Part shown: one piece after another, positions 46,415-58,700 of the stretch
Layout: every line of letters begins with the position of its first letter
Position numbering within the stretch: the stretch's first letter is position 1
Source of the DNA: Petrolisthes cinctipes
Taxonomy: Eukaryota > Arthropoda > Malacostraca > Decapoda > Porcellanidae
Direction of reading: 5' to 3'
Assembly: GCA_033782935.1 (NCBI GenBank)
Contig: JAWQEG010000490.1
Coordinates: forward strand, 2,634,001-2,698,000
Length of the DNA stretch: 64,000 bases
Made by a program: the position numbers and the translations under genes
Notes under the pieces: model-generated
Database searches by the model: none
The model's input: the letters and a program-made list of their open reading frames with translations, nothing else
What the model was told of the DNA's origin: nothing

Positions 46415-47337
46415 GTACCCCCCTCCCCCAAGAACAGGAGGAAAAGGTGGGGGTAACATACATAACAAACAGAAAAATTACATATCACAAATATAGAACG
46501 ACAAAAAAATAAGAAATATACACATTGGTAAGGAGCACACGAGAATGAGAAACAAAACATACAAACAAACTATATGAGATAAGCCTGGGCGTGGTTAAGA
46601 GAATATACATATACATATAATGAAATAAATACAAGGGTGGTGTGCTAACAATACATACAATGGTATACACAATGAATGGAATAAAGTGAATAGAGGGTGT
46701 TGCACATAAGTGTACGTGGAAGGTGTGGAGTGTATGGGTTAGTTACAAGTGTGCGAAGTGATAGTATATGGTAGGTATGTTACGAAGCGTGTAGAGTGCG
46801 TGTGTGTCTGCGTTGGAGAGTGTGTTGATATATTTGGCAGGGCGCCGTATGGTGCGCCCTGACAGGGAGGTGAAACCCTCAGGTAATGGGGATGGGTCAG
46901 GGGGAGGAGAAGGTGAGGGAGGTGTGGTAGAGGTGAGAGGTCGGAGGGTGGGAAATGGCGGGTGGGTAAAGGGGAAGGGTGGGGGTGGAAGGAATGTCGG
47001 TAAGGAGAGGTGGCGGAGGAAGGACGGGGGGGGGGGGGTTTGGCGGGGTAGGTGGATAGGCGTGTGAGGTCAGGTTGGGTGGGGAAGTGGAAGGGGGAGA
47101 CTGATGATGGGTGGTGTGATCAGGGGCGGCGCGGCGAGCCTGCAGTGGGTAGGAGGGTGAGTGTGAGTGACCGGTGGCATGTGTGATGTGGGTAGGAGAG
47201 GTGGTCGGGGAGGTGCATGCGGTAGGTGATGGTTGTGTGGTAGGTTGTATGGTTGTGTGTGCGAAGGTGGTAGGGTGTGTGGTGAAGTGGTGTGAGTGTG
47301 TAATGAAGTGGTGCTAGCCGGTTTCACCCGCTCCCAG
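46415..47337. other. AT-rich then G/T-rich low-complexity DNA
   Basis: 46,440-46,680 is AT-rich. 46,800-47,330 is G/T/A-rich with many GGTGGG and GTGTG phrases and a short hairpin (GGGCGCC.TATGGTGCGCCC, 46,840). Pro/His-rich frames on the complement are low complexity. Upstream stathmin exons are expected before 47,338 but none was recognised here. Confidence 0.5.
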
Positions 47338-49363
47338 GACATGACGTGAAGTCTCGTGGTGGGATGAGGTATGAGGTGATCTTGGCTGAGCCCTCAGCTG
47401 ACAAGCCTGATCCCACAACCCCAGTTTCACCCAAGAGCATGACTGCTGAGGAGATTGCCCAGAAGCTACAGCAAGCTGAAGAACGTAGGAAGGTTGGTCC
47501 TCTAAAGTACTCCGATTTATTATTTATATAAAACTTACTCAATGAATTTCTTTGCCAACCATTAATTGTTGAATCATGTACTGTGACTGTCTTATAATTA
47601 TGATTTTTGGATGGTATTAAAGCCAACCAGCCAGCAAGTAGGATCTGAATTACCTACCTGCTAAACTGGACTCTACTATAATAGCAGAAATGTCTCCCTT
47701 ATCCAGCTTAGAAGGGAAAAGCCCCAATGCAGACTTTATTGGAATTCCAGCTGTATTAAAACGTGTTCCAAATATTCTGGTTTCCTGAGGGCCTAATCTA
47801 TATACATTGGCCTACTGGACTGAGTACTTTGAGTATTTGTATATGGCAGCTCCTGCTGTTGCATGGTTGTTCCTGGTTAGTGTACAGCTGCTGGTTATTG
47901 GCCTCCGACTTAATGAGGTTCCACCCTTTGTTGCTGAGATGAGGGTGGCTGGTGCTAGTGACATTGCTGGGGGAGTTGCATGGTTGAGTAGTGCAATTTT
48001 CCTGATTAGAAGAGAAGCCTGGTTTGGTCATCCCTGTCTTGAGAGGGAAAGGAAACCAGCACGACAGCAGGAATTACTGTGGAATTAGCACTGTCTCTAT
48101 TGATGTTATTCAACAGCACTTATTTTAGAATAACTAGTTTTGATTAAATATGGTTTCGAGATAATGAATCATTTTCATAATATTTTTATGGCTGACCACT
48201 TCCCAGTTATGGCCATGTCTTTGAAATATAGTTCCAAAACCATGTTGTATAATATTTTACTAACATTTCATAATCTTCTAGTCGATGGAGGCATCACGAC
48301 TGGCAACTGTGGGAGAATGTAAAAGCCGCTTGGAGGAGGCCAGTCGCAAGAAGGAAGAGACCAATGCTGCATTTATCTCTGCAACTCAGGCTGCTCTGGA
48401 GGACAAACTAGATGCCACCTCAAGCAATCGTGAGGTTTACCCCTATGGACTCCATGCCAAGATCACGGACTATGTAAGGACAAATATAAATACTCACTTT
48501 GTCACACATGGAGCTTTATTTAACACTCTTGTGCACGGCTGATGCATACCCAGCGTTTTAGGGAAAAAAAAAAAAAACTTTGCATTCTCGCAAATGCTAT
48601 TATGACTATTATGACATAGTTACATTATGAACCAGTTTCTATTCTAACTTAAGTAATATACCATATGGGAGAAGTATGTCTACAGTTAGTTTACAACATC
48701 ATTAGGCTCATAATTACACAGGTGGAAATAAAGTGAACTAATGTTGCCGACTGTACCTCTCTGGGTCGGCCAAAACAAAAACTTAACCCCTAAAAATTAT
48801 CTCTTGTGGTACAATAAACACCCACAATATAATTTTACCATATACACCAATATGCCTTGCAAGTACAGTACATTTTCCTTTTAGTATCTTTCTTTTTATG
48901 CCCATTATTGTGTACGGATTTTACAATGTCGTCACCTAGGAATAATACATATTACCCATGAAGCTGTGCAGCTGCCTGTCAGCAAGTTGAGCAGTGTGCT
49001 GAAATCCATGTATCTTCATACATGCATTGAATTAACCACTTTATGTAGCTAAGTTGTTTGACAATCTCCTACCTTTTTAACGGGTTATTCATCTTGCCTA
49101 CAATTGTTTGTGAATGAGTTAAAACTGTTACAAGTATAGTACTTTAAGGCCACAATCATTTCCATAAAACAGTAACAGTGTAAACTGCAGGTATTCAATA
49201 TTGAATTATGGTACTCCTACAGCTGAACAATGTGGACAATGTGCGAAAGCAGCTGGATGCCCAAATCAATGATCTCCGCCAGACCATTGAGGACAAACTA
49301 TGCTCTGCTGAGGAAAACAGAACTGAAAACATGGGGAAAATGTTGAAAAGGTTGAAGGAACAT
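47338..49363 (+). CDS. stai: Stathmin, exons E1-E3 (5' half, plus strand)
   Basis: Stathmin binds tubulin dimers through a long helix with repeated modules and lowers microtubule assembly in the cytoplasm. E1 (47,338-47,492) has SRGGMRYEVILAEP, a PVSPKS site likely to be proline-directed phosphorylated, and EEIAQKLQQAEERRK, the family signature. E2 (48,282-48,473, 64 codons) starts SMEASRL, so the junction recreates the RRKS kinase site known in stathmins. E3 (49,223-49,363, 47 codons) carries the module IEDKLCSAEENRTENMGKML and ends KRLKEH. Junctions E1/E2 and E2/E3 are phase 0. Donors are GTTGGT (weak), GTAAGG and GTGAGT. The N-terminal exon(s) and downstream exons are missing on this strand; the rest lies on the minus strand at 56,521-52,797. 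The symbol follows the Drosophila gene. Confidence 0.88.
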
Positions 49364-50191
49364 GTGAGTACAGTCTGACCTTTCTGTTTCCGTTGCTCGG
49401 AAGTGGTGCACAAGCTTTCAAAGTCAGTCAAGCAATTAGAAGGAATGTGCCAAGATAACTTTACTTGGACAATACTATAGTAATTAGTGCATGCTTTAGT
49501 TAATATGGAACCTGGAAAAGATTAAATTATCAATTTTGAGTCTCATGTAGGTTATTTACCGGTTATGTAAGCATGTTTACATGCTCAGTAACAATTTACA
49601 AGCCATTTGTTGTTGTGATTTTAATATTCCTTGCCTGGCATATAAGTCGCATGTGCCACATGTAATTAATTAAAATAGTTGCAATCACTGGTAATTATTA
49701 CAATCAGATTGCCCCTGAATGTCAAATGGGCATGTTATTAAAAGATTGCTGAAAACTTTTCCGTTAAGCCTCCTTTTCATTATTGCAATATATGATGAGA
49801 GACTGCCTAGTTTAGCCTGTTGGTTGGCCTCACTAGAATCACTCATGGCATCTTGGAGGGGGTGCTGCCAGGTTCCGATTACAGTCCACCTTCTATTGAC
49901 TGACTGTCCCCCAGTCACACCTCTTGTTGGCTGGCCTTCCCATTCCCTTTCTATCTTTGCCATCCTTTGTCCCTAATTGACTTTAGTGAATGCCCTATGT
50001 TCTCTCTCCCACACTTATGTTTTTCTTGCACCCTGTATATACGGTTGCTTTACTTTTTAGTTTATTCTATCCCATTTTATATGGATAATTTCACCATTTC
50101 CATACTGAATATACTGAAATGCCAAATAATCCCTGTAGACTTTGTGTTAATCCTCATTGTAATATCAATAATACTTGTCATCTGGGTACGA
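47761..50191 (+). repeat. Stathmin inverted duplication, left copy
   Basis: Reverse complement of 60,851-62,730 at high identity, spanning part of intron 1, E2, and intron sequence. Compared with the right copy it has about 550 extra bp (about 49,055-49,605), the portion that contains E3. Frames conserved in both copies (for example about 47,807-48,088) follow from the duplication and are not evidence of coding. Confidence 0.92.
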
Positions 50192-52796
50192 GTACTTATT
50201 TCTATGAATGTGGCTTTGTAGGTGGATTTGGACTCATACACCAAATGTGAGACAAGGAATTGTAACCAGTAACCAAAATCTGGTAGAAAGAGGAATCCAA
50301 GCTATTGAATAACTACCATTTATTAAGCTTTAGAATGTGGAATATATTGCAAATGCACAAACACATACAAATGTAAGTATGCAAAAATAGATGTTCACTT
50401 AACATCACTAAAGTTACACTGCACTTCATCATAAATCATGTAAAGGCTGAAACTTTTGAACCCATTTCTAATCCATTGCTGTTGTGTACCTCTGACGTGC
50501 CTCACTAGGAGCTAAAATGCATTCTCTAAAGCACCAAATTAAACAAAGCAATATCAAGATGGTCTTAACTTTGTTATAGTGAAGGTAACTGGACCAATTT
50601 CATTACAGTACTTAATGTACTGCAAATGTCCTCTTTAGGAAACTGCCAAGTACTGTAATAATTAAGAGTTAACACAGTAGCTGACATTCCTGTATTGCTT
50701 AATACAAATGAAAATAAATGTAAAAAGGAAACTTCTCAAGGGAAGAATCACTAATCCATAAAATGCTACCACAAGGATATGCATAATTTTAATTATTGTA
50801 TGCCAGTTATGTGACAAAGCCAACTGGCAACTTGAAGGACCAAAGCTGCAAGTGTCCGTTCACTTTCCTTCATCAAGTACTGTAGCCACAACACTATAAT
50901 AACAAGGCTACATGTATTACCTACAAAAGTTGGCTGACACTCTGCCAAGTTTTGAAAACTGGCACACATGATCTAAGACCACAATTGGTGGCAAATCTTA
51001 CGTGTGGCAGTTGATAGGTCTAGGAGGTATGAAGCCACCAACCACGTAACAATTTGACTCTCAACAGTGATAAGGAGTGAAAGTGAGGAACATCTAAATA
51101 TGATAAGTATTTATTACAACAATTAAACAACAATTAACCATTATGTAAGCACGTGATTACCCAAGTAAACACTTCCTTCTAATGCCCTTACACTCTAATA
51201 AGCCTTAATTCTAGTCCTTAACCTTAATCCTTAAACCTAAATTAAATTAAATTAATAACTCTAATGGGTATTGACAGATCACCACCTCTATAAGAATAAT
51301 AATAGATAAATAGAATTTACACCCGAATATCAAGTAATGTGTCAAGATTTTAACTTATCGAGTTGATGAACTGGTGGAGGTGTCACACGTCGAGGAACAC
51401 AGCTGGAGGCACTTATGACACTGCTCCCAGGTCAGGACCTCCAGCCCCATTTATACCCAGACTTTGACAGGAAGCCGGGTCTCTGTTGTTCCAACTCCAA
51501 TTTGAATCAGAGTTGGGGCCACAATCCTGCCGACTCGAGAATGGTCAGCTAGAATCGTTACACAAAGAACAAGGGAATGGGTGCATGAAAAGTTGTGAGG
51601 CTACAATATCTCAACAGAGAATGTCAGTGAACCTTTGCTTGTAACTGTAGCCAATCTGATAATGGACACATCTAATGTAAAATTATGACATCAGTTGGGA
51701 CGAGTTCACTGTTTATTTCAAATTAAAGACCAGAATTCACATCAACTTTTTCAAAAATCATATATTATAACTAAGTTCACATACAATATGTACCCCTACC
51801 CAATATTCAAGGTCGGGGATCCTTGCAGTTACACTATTAACTGTGCTAAATTACCACAATCTTCCATAAAACGGAAAATGGTCTAAGCGTTCATATTGGA
51901 TTCAATTGAACTAAAATATTTTTACATAATGTACAAAGATTAAAACTAAAATCTGTATTACATTGGCAACTTGCCTCTCAAAATATTTTTTTTTTAGTTT
52001 GGATCTTCCTTAAAAACTAAAGACAGATCACAACACCCTTAAAGATAAAAGTTGAAAAACATCACCATATTAAGAATAGGGAAGATGAGAACACATATAC
52101 AATAAAACTACTGCAAGAGGCGCTATGTGTTGCCTGTAGAATACAGCAGAGGATAGTGTGTAAAAAAAGGGAAGGCAATTCTTTACTTTATATCAGGAAG
52201 GAAAAGAGAAAGTCAGGAAATGGGAAGAGTGTAAAAAAATCCTTGTAACCAAGATGAAAACTACTTCCAGTTGATAAGTATATATATACTGTATAACTAA
52301 TGACCTTTTCACCTTACACACCCACACATCCAGGTTCCTTCACATTTTATCGTCATTACATTTCAAACATCTATTGAGATGGTTAAAAAAAAAAAAAAAA
52401 GAAGGAAGGAAGGATATATTGTTCATCTTTGTGATAAGTATTTAAAAGCTTTCACTTGACCCCAGTAGGGCAATGATGGCATCCTAGCCGAGAACAGGAA
52501 GCATTTATAAAGTGATAAATGCATGAGTATGTGCTATTATTATATTTGGTCAATTATTGGTATAAGTGATAAAAAGAAGAACCCATCATTCACTCAATAT
52601 CCCAGTGATACAAGACATCATCCAGAAGTAAACAAAGCTTATCAAAAAGTATCTATGGAAAAAATATATATATATCCTTGGATTAAAAGTAACATGTTGT
52701 CCACTAGACTGGAGTAATAGAAGACGTGTGAATCATGTGGGTTTGAATGGGTGGGTGATAAGGTACACGAGGTACAGTTGCCTTAATTAACCTGAT
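50192..52796. other. Intergenic or intronic DNA with an LTR
   Basis: The left part of the segment between the inverted copies. Apart from the LTR at 51,045-51,563 and a short poly(A) at 52,386, I recognise no gene or repeat. The 3' UTR of the minus-strand stathmin half must start here. Confidence 0.5.
51045..51563 (-). mobile_element. Probable LTR (solo or truncated element)
   Basis: On the minus strand it begins TGTAACGATTC and ends AATTGTTACG, giving inverted TGTAAC/GTTACG ends. It has a TATAAAT box at about 51,455 and AATAAA about 70 bp from its end (about 51,115). The next bases, TGGTTGGTGGC, could be a primer-binding site. Flanking bases do not show an obvious target duplication, and no coding part was found. 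Confidence 0.55.
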
Positions 52797-55700
52797 GAGG
52801 CAATATCATTTTTCACTTCAGCCATAAGGCGCTCTTTGTTGGCTCGTACAAACTCTGCTCTTCGGTCCTGTAATAAAATATTTGTTTCAGAATAACTTGA
52901 CAAAATCACTCATAACAATGTCCTGTAAAAATTTAAGAAGGCAATTTCAATATCTTTTCAGTTACTTAAAAATATCAAGTAAAAATAGTGGGCAACTGAA
53001 TGAAGAAAACATGAACAAAATAAACATCAATGATTAACTCAAAGTATCAACTTAAAAAACAAAAGCAATAAATCAATGGATAGTCTGCTAAGTAGCCATT
53101 TTACATACAACTCACATTCTCCTCTTTTTTCTTGTTTTTATCTGCCATCAACTCCATTTTATTCTGGTGTGCACTCTGTAACTTTTGCTTCATTTTTTCA
53201 TTAGTTTTTCTTTTGAGCTCCTCCTCCTCCTTGTTACGATTCTCCTGTGCCTGCTCCAGTTTCTCTAAATTGGACTTCACACTCTCCTGCCTCTTGAACA
53301 CCTCCTCAGAGATTTTACGCAATCGTTCATCCTTGGCTGCCACTTCTTGCTCCAGTTGCAGCTTCATAGTCTCCATCTTCTTATTTACCAGTTCTTGAAC
53401 CTCACTGATCTTGCTTGACTGTTTATGTACAATATAAAGCAAATAAATAAAAATGAACATAAACTGTAAAGTTAAATGATAACTAATAAAGGAATACTAG
53501 AGTTAACATGGACCCACAATAAATTTATCCAGTTCTCATTATAAAATTTTGTATGTACACTCGTTCCTACAGGAGAGTAATTTCAACTGAAATGAGAAAT
53601 ATACAAACGGTAATATAGTCTGCATTGAAAATATAGATGTGTGCCACCTTTCCTACCTGTTATGAATGCAAAGATAAACCTCAAACATAGGTCAACTTTG
53701 TGCAGACAGTACCATTACCACTGCAACGCACCAACTGTGTCCGTGCCTTCTGTTAATTTCTTTCCCTCTCCACTTCAATATTAAAAACATTTCTACACCT
53801 ATCGTTACTTTTCACATCACACTTTTCCCAGATATTATTAAATACTTCCTATTATCTGCCATTTCTCTTGCTATCAGTCTATAGCCACACTTCACTCCCT
53901 TTGGGAACTCCCCAAAAGGGTATGGCCATGACAGATGTTTCCAATTCTCCCTGTTCTAACATTCCTTCCTAGCTCTCCCTCAAGTACTCTTCCACCTAAT
54001 TCACCCATCTGACTTCATCTGCCTCTCACACCATGTTTGTAATCCCCAATTTCACATTTTCTCCATGTGTCGGACACACTACACAGCCATGTTGAAAAGT
54101 AGAATTTGATGGATGCTCAGGTTGTGAAGGGAATGTATCACATTTCTCCCAATTTTGCTGTATTGGCAAGAAAGGTTAATTGGAAGTATGGTAGGAGTAA
54201 TGAAGGGACTAAGATCAAAATACAAGTGGCAAGAGGAAGCCTTAATGATCCAGGTTACAGGAAGCGGTACAAATGAAGGGTGAGTTAAATGCCAAGGGAG
54301 GTTAGGATGGGGATGGAGGGGGAGATCAAAAGTAAATAATGTGTTCAAAATTGTTCATACTAATATCTGGAACAGCAGAAGTGGGTGGGTACAAGGTACA
54401 GTAGCAATCAAAAGTATCAGTGCACAGTGGTCCGATGCCTACCAGAAACATTCACTAAATTGTTGGTATGCCTAGGTGTGCATGATTCAGGTGGTCTGAA
54501 CCACTGGGCCAATGTTCATGGAATTCTAACAAAGTAATTGTTGGGCAGCAGTGTTACGCTTCTCTCAGTATGGAAGCATTACACACAAAGTGTTTGGAGT
54601 ATTGTCACATGATAAGCGTGGAAGTAATAAGTGACTGTAATAAGCACATGACGTTGTGGATCACATGCTAGCATTAGGGCCGTACAAAGATAGCACTGTA
54701 AGCATATGTAAACCTATATGTGCCATGGACGTTACCCAAAATGTATATTTCCCATGATAAATTAGTGTCATTTAGTATAAACAATGTCTAGTTATATAAC
54801 AATGTATGGTGTATGTTGGCAAGAGGATATCTGTAGTTGTAGTTATGTGGCACCTCCCAACATCAGGCCTACTAATGTTGTACGTCAGATGCTAATATAT
54901 CAGTGACTTTCATACTGTAGTTTTAAATGTTTCACACACATTGTTCATCAATACTTTTGCTTGTCACTGTTCATAAGGATTGGAAGAATGGGAGTGCATG
55001 AAGGATGGAGATAAAGGATATTACAAGAAAAGGAAGGTCAAATTAAAAATTTAGAGGGAATGTACTGGAAGTACAATTCATGTAAATTTTGAGTGGTTGG
55101 TGAAGGAGAGCAAAAGACAAAAATGAAAGTATACAGCTGTAGTAAGAAACTGGGTAAGAAAATAGGGAAACAAATGAGAGTGATCCTCTTTACAGGGCAT
55201 GTACACCTTGATTTTCCTTTAATAACCCTGGATTTCATTGGTCCTTCAAAAAGAAACTGGGATTTTGGCAGCAAATATTAGTATCACTACACCTTTTCAC
55301 CCTCAAATTAAAACAACTGAAGTTCAAATTAAAACAACTGAACTTCAAATTAAAACACCTAAAGCTTAATTTAAAACACCTGAAGTTTAATTTAAACATC
55401 TGAATAGTAATTTAAAAGAACTGAAGTTTTATTTAAAATAAGTGAATTTTAATTTAGAAGAAAAATAATTTGTTCATGAATTCATTGTATAGTAGAAAGA
55501 AATAAGTAAGCAGCTTATCATAGGCCCTGTACCAAGGTAATTAATTGAGGGGGAAATCAGTTGCTACAGATTTATCAACCCTTAATTAAAGACCAGTGGG
55601 CATCAAGTCTTCTCCGAAATCGAAGTGTGAAGAACCGAAATCTGGGAAGCTTTTCATGCTCACCTTGTATAATAATAAATACAGTATATTTAAAACTACC

Positions 55701-58700
55701 GTTTATCTATACATAGAAAAGAGCTCAGTGATCGTGACCAACGCCAGCCATGTATAGGCTAGGCTACTTGACAAACCTGCTTGGTCAGAATATTTATTAT
55801 ATACTTTGTCATATTCTGGATACATACGTAGTGTTATTTCCGTGCACTGTCACACTTTTTGTATTAGTTATAATCGTAACCTATTATGACCTAAATAAGG
55901 TTGGATGAGATTGACTGAGCATAATATTTGTAGTGATCCAGTGGTACAGAGTCCATGATACGCTGCTCACTTATTTTTATCTACTGTACAATGAATTCAT
56001 GAACAAATTATTTATATTTTAGATTAAAATTCACTTAATATAAAAAAAACTTCAGATGTTTTAAATTAAACTTCATGTTTTGTTTTTTTATTTGAACTAC
56101 AGTTGTTGTAATTTGAACTTTAGATTTTTTTAAATTTGAACTTCAGTTATTTTAATTTGAACTTCAGGTGTTTTAATTTGAACTTCAGTTATTTTAATTT
56201 GAACTTCAGGTGTTTTAATTTGAGGGTGAAAAGGTGTAAAAACAATATTTTAAGATACTGTTACAATATACTCACCATGGCACAGCACAGTAACTTTGCC
56301 TACTGACAAACTACCAGGAAACTAAATATATATCATAAAATATTCACATCATCACACTTCAGGAACAAACTCTCACTCACATGCTTCCGGAGGGTCTCCA
56401 GTTTCTTCGTGAGTTCTGTGTCACGGTTGGCAGAGGCCAGAACCAGCTTTGACTGAATGCGTTCCTCAAGCTTACGGATGGCATCCTCATGACCCAGGTG
56501 CACTTTTTGGGCATACTCCTCCTGTGGACAAATCTGTATATCAGTATCATCTTATCTTGAAACTCAAAGTACCTAAATAGTGGGGCTAAGATAGCAAGCA
56601 GCTAGAACATAGCGTTACATAAAGAAGCCATAAACATTCATTAGCTTAAATTATATAAAATACATTGTTTCAACTAAACATTAGATCATAAATTTATTAA
56701 TTAAATTTGTTATAGTAGATTTACAGAAAGGGCTTCAAAAAGATTGGTAGTCCTGAACATTGAAGTTTTTGTGTGGATAAAGGATATATTGTTCATGAAA
56801 AAGGAGAAGCCTTTTCCGACCGACACCCAACGGCTAACTAACTAGCAAGTTTTTTGTTTTGTTTTTAGTCATCAAGTCTAGCCATGATGCAAAAATAGGA
56901 CTCTTAACACTGACTGAGCTTGAGTAAGTAAATGACATCATTAATATCCCATGGGTAGTGGCAGAGGTAGAAAAGGGATCCAGAAACATAGAAAGTAATG
57001 ACAGGGAAAGCAAGATAAATGGGTCACGCACACAATCACTCCCCTTTCAAGCCAACAAAATTCTCAGCTACCCCCTACAAATTCTTGCATCAATAACATA
57101 GGTCCCTTCACTTACCTAGGTGAAAGGCACCATTCTGGTGACTTCGAGTTAAAACCGAGTTGACAGCCCTAACGTACACTCCTCGTGAATCTCTTCCACT
57201 CTAGCAAGAGTTATTTTGCTTCATTCATACTTATTCAAATCGTGCCATCTTCTCCTTCCCTCTGTATTGCTCTCATACACCTATTTCACTATTCTTCCAT
57301 CAGCCATTCTTTCCACATGCTCATGCCACTTCATAACACTTTCTTCTACTCTCTGATCCAGTGATATGCTCACTGGATCATAGTATTTCTCACCGCGTTA
57401 ATTTTACAAACATTTCTCAGCATATCCATCTCATCTGTTCCTACTTTCAATTTTTCATAATCATGCCACTCCAAAGTTTCACAACTGTATGTCAAAGTGG
57501 GCATTAACACTACATGTAAATTGCAGCCACTGTACTTAACCCTCTATTTTTAATCAGTGTCTTCATTGCACCTGCTACCTTTCTTCATTGGGTTACCTGT
57601 TTTTCACCTCTTTCCCACACTTTCCTCCCATATTCAAGAGTACTCCAAGGTACTTACACCCATAGTTTTAAACTACACTCTCAGGGTCCCTTACCCTCGA
57701 CACTCTCACTAACCCTAGTGTGAGTGAGGCTAATTTTGCCTTAGCGTTAAACACTCCCTATCTCACTTGCTCCCTTACATTCACAGTTGGCAGCCCTTGT
57801 AAGGTGATGTGGTCGCTCTGTGTATATTTGCGCATGGAGTGGCAATCCTGAAATGTTGGTAGTGTTTGGATGAGTCGAGGAAACCCTTATTTACTGTTTA
57901 TTGAGGACGTTTTCCAGCTCAAATTATATGAAAGCACATATATTCGAAATAAATATATGATATAAGAAAATGTCCACATAAAGTAAGAAGAAGTTGGGGT
58001 ATTTTACGCACATGATACACGCCGAAGCCGCACAATGAAATCGAACACTACACACACATGTCAGCTGGCGACCCGCTTGTTATTGAATGGCCCGTGAACA
58101 TTAAACATTAAAAAAAACCCATTAATTTAGCATTTCACTGTAGAATAATATGTTTTCTTTTTTCCAGTGGAGGATATATTTTTAAAGTTTATCGATGCCA
58201 TGCACGAACATGCTGTATACGTAATACTTCATCTTAAAATCATGGACAATGATTTTTTGTTTTTGCATTAAGACATGTATTCATGTGCTATATAACTGTG
58301 ATATATAGAATGTTTGTACTGATACAAAGCCTCTTAATAACTAGTCTCCTTTTATATATATTTTCAGTAGGTAATACAGTAATAATACATTAGGTAATAC
58401 AGATTATATTTATTTATTTCCTGATAATGGTCAATATATTGTCATACTTATATTTTCTTATAATTCACTGTGATGCATAGAATTAATTATACAAAACCTG
58501 TTATTAACTAGTCACATTTTTCCAGGATAAATATTAATTTTCATTATGTAATACAATGCTGTGCAGTTCCACAAAGGTGTTTCTAATATACACACATTAC
58601 AGTTTATTTATATTTTTTCTTGTCATACATACATTTTCATATCATGAGTGTATTTATGTGATATATTATAATTTTTCAGAATAAATATTTATTTTCATTA

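Noticed and set aside
47807..48088. Hydrophobic 93-codon frame in stathmin intron 1, also present at 62,404-62,685
   Set aside because: The second copy is due to the inverted duplication. The frame lies within an intron, and I recognise no membrane-protein family.
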